The notes beneath the pieces were generated by a model. It worked only from the letters and a program-made list of their open reading frames with translations, searched no databases and was not told the origin of the DNA. Positions 54,421-64,000 of a stretch of DNA of 64,000 nt are shown one piece after another (the stretch's first letter is position 1; every line of letters starts with the position of its first letter). The stretch is from assembly GCF_017591435.1 (NCBI RefSeq), contig NC_059304.1:31816703-31880702 (forward strand). The letters run 5' to 3'. This DNA comes from Portunus trituberculatus (taxonomy: Eukaryota > Arthropoda > Malacostraca > Decapoda > Portunidae). A program made the position numbers and the translations under genes.

Positions 54421-56677
54421 ATCTTGATCTTGATGTTACAGGTGACGCAAGAATTTCTTCTGCGTCAGGCCTTTGTGACGGCAGCGCCTGTAAGGAAAAT
54501 ACAAAAAAACACACACAACAAAGAGGACAATCATCATCTTTCACACCACTAGTTCCTGCATCTAGCATGCCACATTCTCTCCAGGAACTCTTTAACAGCC
54601 TCAGTCATCCTTCCATTCGTCTCCCCACAGAGTCCCAGCAGCACCACCATCCATTCCCTTCCTGTCATCTCCACTCTGTCATGCCCCAGCTCCCTCAGCA
54701 CCACTTGCATCATCTCATACCTGTCTCTGGCATACTTCACACACTCCAGCACCACATGCTCCACTGTCTCATCCTCTCCCATGTCACACATCTGGCACAC
54801 TTTGCTGCGGGACTCAGACCATCTATAATTCCTTGCATTCACATCCATGCACTGTGCCCTAGCTCGGAAGAGAAGATCCCCACCCAGGCTTCCATCATAC
54901 CACTTTTCATACATTGGGGCCTCTTTCTCTCTATACTATTCCAAGGTACTCTTTTGCTCAATCCTATTCTTCCAGTCACTCAGTCTCACACCTTTCACTA
55001 CTCTGTCTATCTCACTCCTCCACTTCCTTACACTCCATTCTCTACCATCTCCATTTCTAACTATCATACTCCAGTCCTTCTCTAAGTGCCTTCCTTCTAC
55101 CTGCTGAAAAGCCCAACTAGCTATTAGACCACTTTTCACCACCATCCTGACACACTTTTTCCCCCACTTACTACTCCTGACATTCCACAGAAACACTTTT
55201 CTCACTATTCTAGCATCATTCATTCGCTCTAACCTAGCCTTATACCGTAGGGTCGCTTTTACATACCTTTCTCTAAAAGTGCTCCAACCCATGTCTCCCC
55301 CTAAGAGCCTCTACTGCTGCATATCTAGGTGCATTAAGTGCCATTCTTGCAACTCTGTTCTGCCCTATTTCTAACTTTTCTAGTTCACTTTCATTCCATG
55401 CAATCACATCCATACCATACATGATGCTCGGAACAGCCACGCTCTTCCAAACTTCTCGCAGCACGTCATATTTACTCGCTCTCATCCTTGCTGCACTTCC
55501 TAGCCGACCTACCCACTGACTCACCATGCTAATCTTCTCATTCTTTGTCTTCACGCAGCCAACCGGACTCATCCACATCCCCAGGTACTTGTATTCATCT
55601 TTCTGTTGCATCTCGTTCTCACCTAGTCTCCACACTGAGTTCCTCTCATCCTCTGACCCATTCACAACCATTACCTTGCTCTTTTCACTGCTAAACCTCA
55701 CTCCAAATTCTCTTCCATACCCATCTACAACATCAAGCAAACTCTGAAGCTCTTCCGCCGACTCACTCATAACAACAACATCATCTGCATACAAGAGCAC
55801 ACATATCTTATCATTCCCCACATTTACATCTGCATTCATTCTCCTCAATCTAGCAGCCAGTTCCTCTGTATATAAGCTAAAGAGGGTTGGTGATAATATG
55901 CAACCCTGCCTAACTCCTCTTTCACTCTTCACCCAGTCTGTCTCTACATCTTCTAGTTTATATTTAGCTCGTATATCCACATACATACTTCGCACTATGT
56001 TAACTATCTTTGCACTTAACCCAATCTTTTCTAGCACTATACCTAGCATTTCTCTGTTCACCCTATCATATGCTTTCTCTATGTCTAGAAAACCTAAGTA
56101 TAATTTGCTACCATCTTTCTTCTTTCTTTCAATCAATTCATTCACCACAAACATATTGTCTTCAGCTCTCCTGTCCACACGGAACCCATTCTGCTCCATT
56201 CCTCTCAATCCATTTACACAATCTTTCGTTCAAAACCGCAATGAACACTTTTCCTACTGTGTTAACTAACGCAATCGGCCTGTAGTTTTTCAATTCATTC
56301 TTACTCTTGTATCCTCCCTTATGCAGCAAAGTCACCCTGCATTCATTCCACATTCTCGGCACTCTTTCCTCTTCCCACACCTGGTTAAACAACTCAGTCA
56401 TCCTATCAATTACAACCTCTCCTCCATTTTTGTACAATTCATAAGGTATCTCATCCGGCCCTGCTGCCTTCCCATTCTTCTGCTTCTTCACACATTTCTC
56501 CACCTCCTCCCTGCTGATCCTTTCATTCAACTCGTCTGCATCGAACTTTCTCTCCAGTGTCACACGCCCTTCACCCACATCAAAAACCTCACCTACACCT
56601 CCAATCTCTTCCCAAAACTCTTTATGGGCCAAAACAAATGCAGTTGGTGTCGGTGATCTTGATCTTGACATGAGCAT
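54421..56677 (-). mobile_element. LINE with CCHC C-terminus, 5'-truncated (family C, clade not assigned)
   Basis: The 3' end on the minus strand is CACCTGTAACATCAAGATCAAGATCA (54445-54421); the 5' break is at TCAAGATCAAGATCA (56669-56657). So both edges carry ATCAAG units: either a target duplication of about 15 bp or a 3' tail plus a repeat target. A tiny copy of the same 3' end is at 39815-39960. Confidence 0.75.
54549..56677 (-). pseudogene. LINE family C reverse transcriptase, nearly intact
   Basis: Frame 56677-56162 holds K-A-A-G-P-D-E-I-P-Y-E-L and N-Y-R-P-I-A-L-V-N-T-V-G-K-V. After a shift near 56210, 56208-55273 holds F-L-D-I-E-K-A-Y-D-R-V-N-R, G-V-R-Q-G-C-I-L-S-P and the intact catalytic box L-L-Y-A-D-D-V. 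A second shift near 55290 leads to 55292-54936. One in-frame stop (54938-54936) precedes 54914-54549 with a zinc knuckle C-x2-C-x9-H-x4-C (C-Q-M-C-D...V-E-H-V-V-L-E-C). Only two shifts and one stop in 2.1 kb, fewer than any other LINE here. No endonuclease is present in this copy. Confidence 0.85.
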
Positions 56678-57205
56678 GCTTTCCTCTGCTCTTTACAGTG
56701 TGATGCTATTAATTTTTGAGTTAAGACACACTTACTTAAAATTACACCTATCTTTTAACATTCTTACCTTGTAGTATACATGTAAAAAATTTATGATAAG
56801 AAATTATGATTATTAGCCTTGTAGTTTATGACTTGCTTACAGTCACTGCCAATGCCATAAGCCAGGTACTTGTTAATATCTTACAAGTCACAACAGGATT
56901 GGTGTGTAAGCTACTAGCTAGGATTAAAGTTTTTAAATGCAAAATATTAGGATCTACTAATGATCCAAATGCATGTGAGTCTTCAAATGTCAGGTGAGAT
57001 CCTTCACTTCATATTCAGAGCTTAAGTCTGTTAATTTATCTTTTTTTTTTTTTTTTTTTTTTCATTTCATTTTTGCCAAAACTGGGTTAATTTTATGAGC
57101 CCATGTGTCTTATGAGCCATCAAATATGGTATCATTGAGAGTCGACATCTACAACAGAGATTTTTTAAGGTTTTTCCAAGAGAACATGAAATTCTGACAT
57201 TCTTT

Positions 57206-57445
57206 TTATTTATTTTTTTTTTTTTCATCATATATACACAATTTTTTGGTGTGCCCTAAATGATAAGATATAACCCTGTCCAAGAGAGCAGTATGAGTAC
57301 ATGAAGAATACTCCATACATAGGTGGATAAGGCCCTTCTTCAAAATTATCAGTATGGGAGATGAAAAAAAAGTTGGCAGATAACTCACAACACAAAACTT
57401 CATAGAAGCTGTTTTAACAAAAGATGAAATGTGAAGATGGGCAGC
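57206..57445 (-). mobile_element. Jockey/BS LINE fragment J7
   Basis: Minus reading H-L-H-I-S-S-F-V-K-T-A-S-M-K-F and G-L-I-H-L-C-M-E-Y-S-S-C, then L-L-D-R-V, from the RT C-terminal region. About 240 bp and heavily decayed. Confidence 0.7.
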
Positions 57446-57446
57446 T

Positions 57447-57700
57447 TGCATTAATCTAGATTTAAGAAAAGCTCTTGATAAGGTGCCACATAAAACACTG
57501 CCTATATGGAAACTGGAGAAATGTAAATGGAAAAGTACTGGAATGAATGAAGGACATTTTGAAAAAAATAGAGATGGGAACAGAGGTAAGAGACCAACAA
57601 TCAGTATGGAGCTTAGTAGTAGGATCAGTATTAGCACCTTTGGTATTTGCAGTGTATATAAGCAAAATGGTAGAGAACATATGACATGTATGACATTTGA
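57447..57700 (+). mobile_element. LINE family A/B-like RT fragment
   Basis: L-D-L-R-K-A-L-D-K-V-P-H-K-T-L-P-I-W-K-L-E-K resembles the L-D-L-K-K-A-F-D-K-V-P-H segment of families A and B. Later S-V-L-A-P-L-V-F-A-V-Y-I-S (other frame) resembles their G-S-V-L-A-P region. Directly abuts J7 on the opposite strand. Confidence 0.65.
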
Positions 57701-57779
57701 TATGATAAGTCAAAAAGACTTGCTAGATACCATCGTTAACTCATTTTGTTTGTCTAAAATTTGCTAAACTTATAATAGG

Positions 57780-58320
57780 GTGGAGAACGGTAACTGCTTG
57801 CCTGTGGGGATCACTGGAGTGACACATATGATGATTTAGTGTTCCAGGCTGGTTGGACCCACAGTCTGCCGAAGTGAAATGCTAGTTATGCATTTCTGCC
57901 TGAACATTGTTGGGCAAGCGAGGATTATGACACTACCACACAGAGAGAGAGAGAGAGAGTAATGCGGCTGACAAAAGTGCAGATGACAAACAAATACAAA
58001 TTAAAACTCTGCAATCATTTTTGCTTTTTGTCTTCATTTATTGCTGGTCTTTGGAGATCTGCAATTTCATTTCTTAATTCTTTTGACTGAGGGTAATTTA
58101 GTATGAAGTGGGCTAGGTTTTCTTCTTCTAGGTGACATAATAACAAAATTGTTTCATCAGCGCAGTGGTGGAAAGCAATGTCAACAACACAGCCTTCCAA
58201 TCTCTCTCTCTCTCTCTCTCTCTTCTTCCAAGAAGTACTTGTTTAAATTCCAGGTTACTGCTTTAGATTGGCAATGAGATTGGGCATATGGCAAGTTTGC
58301 AGCAGGGCAATACTCTATAG
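57780..58320. other. Unresolved region with short microsatellites
   Basis: (GA)n at 57941-57958 and (CT)n at 58201-58222. A minus frame (58200-58015) with C-H-L-E-E-E-N-L-A-H-F-I-L-N-Y-P might be the zinc-knuckle end of some LINE (H-F-I-L-x-C-P in others), but evidence is thin. It ends at CTCTATAG, the target site of the hAT element. Confidence 0.4.
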
Positions 58321-58443
58321 CAGGGGTTCTCAACCTTTTTAATCTCATGTACCCCATTGAAGTCTTTCAGTATTGGTCACGTACCCCTTACCCACAATGC
58401 AGTGTCAGGAAGAGTAAAAATAAATTAATGGTTTATTGACTTA

Positions 58444-58703
58444 GTCACAGATAACAGTAGATTTGACACGGCATTGCAGAGCCGTGCCGCCACTGCAGTA
58501 ACGTACCCAAAGCGGTCAACTGGTAGTACGCGCCAGCTGACTGTTAAAGCTATAATTTTGTAAAGTTTTATACAATATAAGGTGCATTTTTTAAGGAAAT
58601 ACTAATCATTACTAAATACCGCAGCAGTGGGAAGGCGTGTGCATTTGTGGAGGCTGTGAGGTGCACCAGATTAAGGGCTCGGCTGACCTCTACCTGGAGG
58701 AAA

Positions 58704-58745
<42 letters not shown>

Positions 58746-59712
58746 GTACATATTTGTGGCAAGTTGTATACACCCATGTCTACTGCGAATGAGTCATTTT
58801 AAAATCTCAGGCGAGCAGGGAGATGGCCAACGGGTTAGCCAACGGACAGTCACTCAAGTCACTCGGTTCAAGTCAGTCGTGCTAGGGATACCGCTGCAGC
58901 CAAAAGTGAGGGGTTATAATTGTTACGTGCATGTTCAGGCATTTTGACATATCTGTGGAGACAATGAAACAGTGAAATGTGAATGCTGTTGAAAGAGTTT
59001 TGTCCAACAGTGGATTTACAGTGAAAGTGTGAAGAGCTTGTGTCGAGGCTCACATGAAAATGTTATTATGCGCGTGTGTGATGCAGTCGCTAGTGATGTC
59101 ACTGTGCAGTGAGTAATGAAGTACAGTGAGGTGAATAAGGAGTGAACATTGTGAGTGGTGTATCCAACCGTGACGTGTGTAGGGTGACGCCGAGTGTTGT
59201 ATGCGAACTGTGGAGTTAAGTCAGTGGTACACTGTAGAAGAACTGATAGTGGTGACTTGAGGCATACAATGTGAAACACTACAGTGAAACATAATGAGAG
59301 GTCACACAAAATGGCAGAGTGAGAGGCTGTAACTGGGACGTAATCTGAGACGTGTGCAACTGGTGGCAGTGACTGCAGTTATGACATCTGTTGCCATATA
59401 GATAGTCAGTTTGGGAAAAGATAGTGACACTGGTGAAGAACAGTGACATGTTATTGACATCACTGTGACGTGGAAGTGTACTGTGGAGTGCTGTTAAGTG
59501 TTAAACCCACCTGATTACTAATGTGATTGTAACAAACCGATGGATGATTAATAGTGACTAGAATGGTAGGAAACAGTGCCTAGGCAGTGACTGATAGTGA
59601 CTACTGTGATATATTTCTTCGCGTTAATGATGTAAAAAAAAATAATAAAGCCCGCCTACGCGCTTTGTAAATAGTCTTCCTAAAAAAAAAAAAAGTTGCA
59701 TTTTTGTTAATG

Positions 59713-59775
<63 letters not shown>

Positions 59776-60295
59776 TACGCTAGTGCAACATATGTGACAT
59801 ATATAAGGGGTGGGATAGTAAGACACCAGCAGTGATGTCCACGCCAAGAGCAAAAATAGTGTCGCCACAGGAGGTAACACACGGTCACAGAGTGATGACA
59901 AGAGGCGTAAACTCACAGGTGTGAAAAAGAGATGAGCAAGTGGACAGCCAAAATCATGTAAAGTAATTTATAAGTGATACAAAATTTGCATTTTGTGTTT
60001 GAAATACAGCTGTAAGCTTAAAGTTGTATTTAAACATCCACCTGGTACTATATAAATTCTCGTGTTTGACACGTATAACTGAGCGATACAATGACACGGT
60101 TGTATGGATTTAGATATCGCTTTCAGGCATTGAATTAAACACAGTTAGCTTGCTTCACAGTGATCTTCATAGATTCATGTTGGCTAGGAGCTGAGATTTC
60201 GAGGTTTGAAATTTAAGGTCCGTTCTCCGGCTTTGGGTACGTTACTGCAGCGCGGCGATTTTCGTGTCAAATCCAGATCTACTGTTATCTGTGAC
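58444..60295. mobile_element. Harbinger-like non-autonomous element, TTA-flanked, 1.85 kb
   Basis: TTA at 58441-58443 and 60296-60298. Ends GTCACAGATAACAGTAGAT identical over 19 bases, then TTTGACACG on both sides with a 6-base indel, and GCAGTAACGTACCCAAAGC shared further in. The TTA duplication suggests PIF/Harbinger. No transposase; the interior is non-coding with (ATT)n at 58706-58744, an AGTG/AGTGA-rich stretch (59090-59600) and (TA)n at 59717-59772. Confidence 0.75.
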
Positions 60296-60379
60296 TTAGT
60301 TTATTAAGTTTTAGTTGTGTTATATATGTGGAACAGACAACATTTTCATTCAATGTGAGTATTTCACTATGAGGTAGTG

Positions 60380-63115
60380 TCAATAGGAACTAGTACTCCA
60401 CAGGCCAGGAGTGAATAGATTGGATACAGATGGGGGATGTTTTCTACATTCAGGGGGACACACTGCTGAAAGAGGTGTAGGAATAATGCTTGACAAAAAG
60501 ATCTCCTCAAGTTTAATTGGATACTGGGCAATATCAGATCAAGTATTGCTGGTGAAATTGAGAGGAAAACCAATTAATATAAATATCATACAATTGTATG
60601 CACCTTCTACTGAAAGCAATGATGAAGAAATAAACCAGTTCTATGACAACTTGAACACAGCAAAACAGCAATGTAAGAATCATGAGATAATAATGATAAT
60701 GGGAGACTTGAATGCCAAGGTGGGAAGAGGAAGAGAAGGAGATACAGTTGGCCCTTTTGGATTGGGGGATAGAAATGAAAGAGGTGACCTATGGATTGAA
60801 TGGTGTGAAGAAAACGATCAGATGATTGGAAACACATGGTTCCATTTACATCCAAGGAAATTATATACATGGAAGAGCCCAGGAGATAACTATAGGAATC
60901 AAATAGATTATATAACTATAAATAAGAGATTCAGAAATGCAATTCAGTATGCTTAAACATACCCTGGAGCAGATTGTGAAAGCGACCATAACCCAGTGGT
61001 GGCAATAGTTAATTTAAGATTAAAAAACATAAAGAAAAGAAAAAGGGAACCAATAATAAATTTAAATGAATTGTGAAAAGATAACATAAGAAAACGTTAT
61101 AACGTAGCAGTAAAGAATAGATATGAAGAACTTGTAGATGAAAGTGACATGGATGGTGATGACTTGGAAAGGAAATGGATTTGATTACAAAATGCATATG
61201 TAGAAGTGGCTAAGGAAATAATACCAAAGAAAAGTGTGCAAGACAAAAATGGATGACAGATGATATTCTGGATTTAATGGAAGAAAGAAGGAAGTTCAAA
61301 CATAGAAATGTATTAAGATATAGAGAAATAAACAGAGAAATAAAGATCAGATGTTCTGCTGGAAAAGAGCAATGGATAAATGCAGTGCGATGAAATAGAA
61401 GAGCTAGCAAATAGGGATACTCAGATGATGTATGAAAGAGTGAAAGAACTCACTGGAAAAAGAAGGTTGCATACGGGGAGGTAATAATGAAGAAGAATGG
61501 CGAGATGGCAATGGAAAAACAGGAAGTACTTGAAAGATGGCAAGAGTACATACAGGAATTGTTCTGGGATGAGAGGCCAGAGCAGTTAGAGCTGGGTGTA
61601 GAAATGACTGGACCGGATATCAGGGAAGATGAAGTGGAGAAGGCAATGGGAAGAATGAAGGGAGGAAAGGCAGTTGGGGAAGATGGTGTGGCAATAGAGA
61701 TGCTGCGTGCTCTCGATAATTTTAGTACGAAAAACATCACAAGAATTGTAAATAAAATATACAAAAGTGGCAAACTCAGTGAGGATATGTACCAATCAGT
61801 ATTTATAACCATACCAAAGAAACCTGGAACTTTAGAGTGCAATAAACATAGAACTATAAGTATAATGAGTCAAGTATTAAAATTAATTTTAAGAATTGTG
61901 CTAGAAAGAATAAGAAGATAAAAAGAGAGATAGCTGAAGAACAATATGGCTTTGTGGAAGGAAAAGGAACAAGAAACTCGATTTTCATATTAAGAATGTT
62001 AAGTGAAAGAAGTATAGAGATGCAAAAAGATATGTATTTATGTTTCATAGATTATGAGAAAACATTTGACATAGTTAAACATGAAGATCTTATGGAAATA
62101 TTAAAGGGAATAGGGGTAGATGGAAAAGATCTAAGGATGATATACAAACTATATTGGAACCAGAAGGTGGCTGTAAGAGTGGGAACAGACCAAAGTGATT
62201 GGATGGACATTAGAAGAGGAGTAAGACAGGGGTGTGTTCTTTCTCCAGATCTGTTTTCTCTATACAGTGAGATGATGAGATCAATAGAAGGTAAAGGTTT
62301 TGCTATTGGTGGAAGAAATATAAATAATTTAAGATATGCAGGTGATACAGTTCTGATTGCTGACTCACAGGAGAAACTACAGGATATTTTATCAACAATG
62401 AAGGAGACAAGTGAAGAAAAAGGTCTAACAATTAATATAGATAAAACAGAGGTTATCAGTAAGAAGATACAGGTTCCAAGGTGTAGTGTAAGAGTGAATG
62501 AGAAAATCATAAAGCAGATGAGAAGATTCTGCTACCTGGGAAGCTTCATTACAGAAGATGGAAGATGTGTAGAAGAAATCAAAAGAATATGTGAGGCAAA
62601 GAATGCTTTTCAGAAAATGAGAAATATTCTTACTAACTGCCACATATCAGCAAAAACAAGACAAAGAGCAGTTAAAACATATATATGGTCAGTGTTACTG
62701 TATGGATCAGAAGCCTGGACATTGAATAAAAGGATGGAGAAGAAGATAGATGCATTTGAAATGTGGTGTTGGAGAAGGCTCTTGAAAATATCCTGGACAG
62801 AGAGAATATCGAATGAAGAAGTATTAAGAAGATTGGGTTGTGATAGAGAAATAATGGTAAAGATAAGAGCAAGACAGTTGAGATTCGTAGGACATGTTAT
62901 GAGAAGAGGAAAGATAGAAGACCTAAGCTTAACGGAGAATCCCAGGTTGTAGAGCAAGAGGCAGACAAAGGGAGAAATACATGGATGGAATAACAAGAAC
63001 AGTTGGAGATGGAAGGAAAAATGCACAAATATTACAAATGGCAAGAGACAGAGAAATGTGGCAGTCCATGGTTGCCAACGTCTGCAGGGGCACGCACATC
63101 GATAAGATAAGACTC
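60380..63115 (+). mobile_element. RTE-clade LINE, 5'-truncated
   Basis: Plus-strand endonuclease then RT then the short C-terminal part and a short 3' end, as in RTE/BovB-type elements (the endonuclease is the kind misnamed 'craniofacial development protein 2-like' in many animal annotations). The 5' end begins inside the endonuclease. 3' limit approximate. Lies within the hAT element. Confidence 0.85.
60411..62952 (+). pseudogene. RTE endonuclease-reverse transcriptase, RT active site YAGD
   Basis: Endonuclease frame 60411-60956: G-V-G-I-M-L-D-K-K-I, N-I-I-Q-L-Y-A-P, I-M-G-D-L-N-A-K-V-G and F-G-L-G-D-R-N-E-R-G. It is broken between 60950 and 61480. RT 61487-61921 (G-G-K-A-V-G-E-D-G-V) and, after a shift, 61954-62952: Y-E-K-T-F-D-I-V-K-H, G-V-R-Q-G-C-V-L-S-P-D and R-Y-A-G-D-T at 62332-62349, where the family has Y-A-D-D. 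The change is one base (GAT to GGT at 62341-62343). The C-terminus has L-L-Y-G-S-E-A-W-T-L and G-H-V-M-R-R-G-K. After 62952 the frame shifts to Y-M-D-G-I-T-R-T-V-G. Confidence 0.9.
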
Positions 63116-63320
63116 CACAGGGAGACATTAGATGACTGGCTACTAGCAAGCAAAATATTTACCAAAATGGAACTATATCAGAGTTTTTGATCATTGTAGC
63201 AGTGAACTAAACATTATAGGTTTGCAAGGTTGTGTGACAACTGTAATCAAAGAGAGCTTACTCACAAGTGACATATCTCCAAGCACTTTCTACAAACAGT
63301 TTTGCAGTTATTAAAAAACT
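63116..63320. other. hAT interior remnant
   Basis: Sequence between the RTE end and the hAT right subterminal repeats. No feature recognised. Confidence 0.4.
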
Positions 63321-63397
63321 TAAGTATTTTGAGAAACCTGTCATGTACCCCAAAAATTCCTCTCACGTACCCCAGGTTAAGAACCCCTGCTCTATGG

Positions 63398-64000
63398 CAA
63401 GACTGCATAAGGTGTGAGCCTTTGAGATAGCGGTACTTAGCAGGGTCATTCTTCCCTGCTAAAATGCCACATTTAAGATGGTGGAACACCTTTCTATAGA
63501 GGACTTGCCTTAATTTTACTTCAACAGTGATGTGGAAAAAAGGTTAGAAGAAGGATTTCGGAAGTAATTTCGGAATTTATATAGAAAACAGAGATAGCAA
63601 AAGAAAGACAACAACAGACAGTAAGGAGGTGGAGCGCAGTTAGACAAAGAAGGCAAGCCCATGAAAAGGTGGCAATAGTGTAGAAGTAGTCTACTCTGAT
63701 CCTGATAATCCCTTCTCTTCCTCCCCTCCTTTGTCACGTCAGGAATGTCCTTCAAGCAGTCACCAAGTGCTTGTTAAGGATGCCACTCGCCCACATGGGA
63801 ATTGGTAATTACACCACACATGAAGCTATATCTTTAATTAATCTATTCTTGCTAAGACAAATTTTTATTACTGTAGTCTTCCTAAATAATAAGGAACTCT
63901 TTTATTTCAACATTGAGTGTAGAATAAAATGCATTGAATTATCAAATTAATTTTTTGCATTATTAAAAGAGAATAAACTACCAAAAAAGGAAAAAAGGGA
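63398..64000. other. Unresolved region to window end
   Basis: Two minus frames (63489-63262 and 63755-63516) show no family motif. No repeat end or RNA gene seen. AT-rich towards the end. Confidence 0.45.

Larger units (their letters stand above)
54223..57129. mobile_element. TA-flanked DNA element with CCRTATTTGATGGCT ends, carrying a LINE
   Basis: CCGTATTTGATGGCT at 54223 after TA and the inverse CCATATTTGATGGCT ending at 57129 before TA. Both ends continue with ATAAGATGCACC / CATAAGACACATG-type sequence. Related single ends stand at 22724 and 42937. No transposase of its own seen. The LINE at 54421-56677 fills its middle; the remaining non-LINE sequence is about 0.65 kb. TA flanks suggest a mariner-type superfamily but do not prove it. 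Confidence 0.6.
58321..63389. mobile_element. hAT-type element with 8-bp target duplication, carrying two other elements
   Basis: Ends CAGGGGTTCTCAACC (58321) and CAGGGGTTCTTAACC (63389, inward), with CATGTACCCC / CACGTACCCC subterminal repeats. Flanks CTCTATAG (58313-58320) and CTCTATGG (63390-63397) match at 7 of 8, as hAT elements make 8-bp duplications. No hAT transposase. Its own sequence is only some 0.5 kb, the rest being the Harbinger-like MITE and the RTE LINE. Confidence 0.85.

Noticed and set aside
60411..60956. Host 'craniofacial development protein 2-like' gene
   Set aside because: It is the endonuclease of an RTE LINE followed by its reverse transcriptase.

Overview
This window looks like intergenic or intronic DNA from a large, repeat-dense arthropod genome. 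A decapod crustacean, probably a crab, is the best guess. That is an inference from the very high density of (TA)n, (GA)n, (CA)n and (TAG)n microsatellites, from the LINE, SINE, Tigger, piggyBac, Harbinger and Tc1 families present, and from scattered TTAGG-like strings. I found no convincing host protein-coding gene, rRNA or functional tRNA gene in 64 kb. Almost everything recognisable is a transposable element, most of them broken, and many sit inside one another.

Layout. 1-917: start of a minus-strand gypsy-type LTR element (5' LTR and first 180 codons of gag). 1.0-1.9 kb: microsatellites. 1.93-2.24 kb: tRNA-Val-like SINE. 2.24-7.15 kb: a full-length but decayed minus-strand CR1/Jockey-type LINE (family A) whose reverse transcriptase is split by a 787-bp piggyBac deletion derivative flanked by TTAA. 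7.26-12.65 kb: two copies of a second LINE (family B), one 5'-truncated on minus and one nearly full length on plus. 12.65-13.46 kb: a Tigger-like MITE followed by 515 bp of pure (TA)n. 13.5-16.6 kb: Jockey/BS-type LINE pieces with a local tandem duplication. 18.4-20.2 kb: a Tc1 element with a second, inverted, decayed Tc1 3' half at its left end. 20.4-21.5 kb: a Tigger fragment joined to a CR1 3' end. 23.0-27.7 kb: a PIF/Harbinger element with its two convergent genes (DDE transposase and Myb/SANT-like protein), introns still visible. 30.84-37.50 kb: a complete Ty3/gypsy element with LTRs, 4-bp target duplication, primer binding site and polypurine tract. Its integrase precedes its reverse transcriptase (Gmr1-type order). 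39.1-41.25 kb: a Tigger element containing a 690-bp imperfect palindrome. 41.6-42.65 kb: an unclassified inverted-repeat element. 43.47-48.26 kb: a Tigger element that received a piggyBac and a second Tigger and keeps a transposase C-terminus with a PCNA-binding-like motif. 48.9-53.8 kb: further Jockey/BS copies and a second SINE family. 54.2-57.1 kb: a TA-flanked DNA element carrying a LINE with an intact YADD motif. 58.3-63.4 kb: an hAT element carrying a Harbinger-like MITE and an RTE LINE.

How the parts work together. They do so only as self-replicating DNA: LINE and LTR enzymes copy RNA, DDE transposases cut and paste DNA, and SINEs and MITEs are passive riders. The most informative points are the gene order of the 30.8-37.5 kb LTR element, the conserved overlapping stop-start UAAUG between the two ORFs of both LINE families A and B, the duplicated SFFKPV module of the Tigger transposase, and the nested insertions that give a relative order of events. 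All family calls come from reading translated motifs by eye. No database search or alignment program was run.
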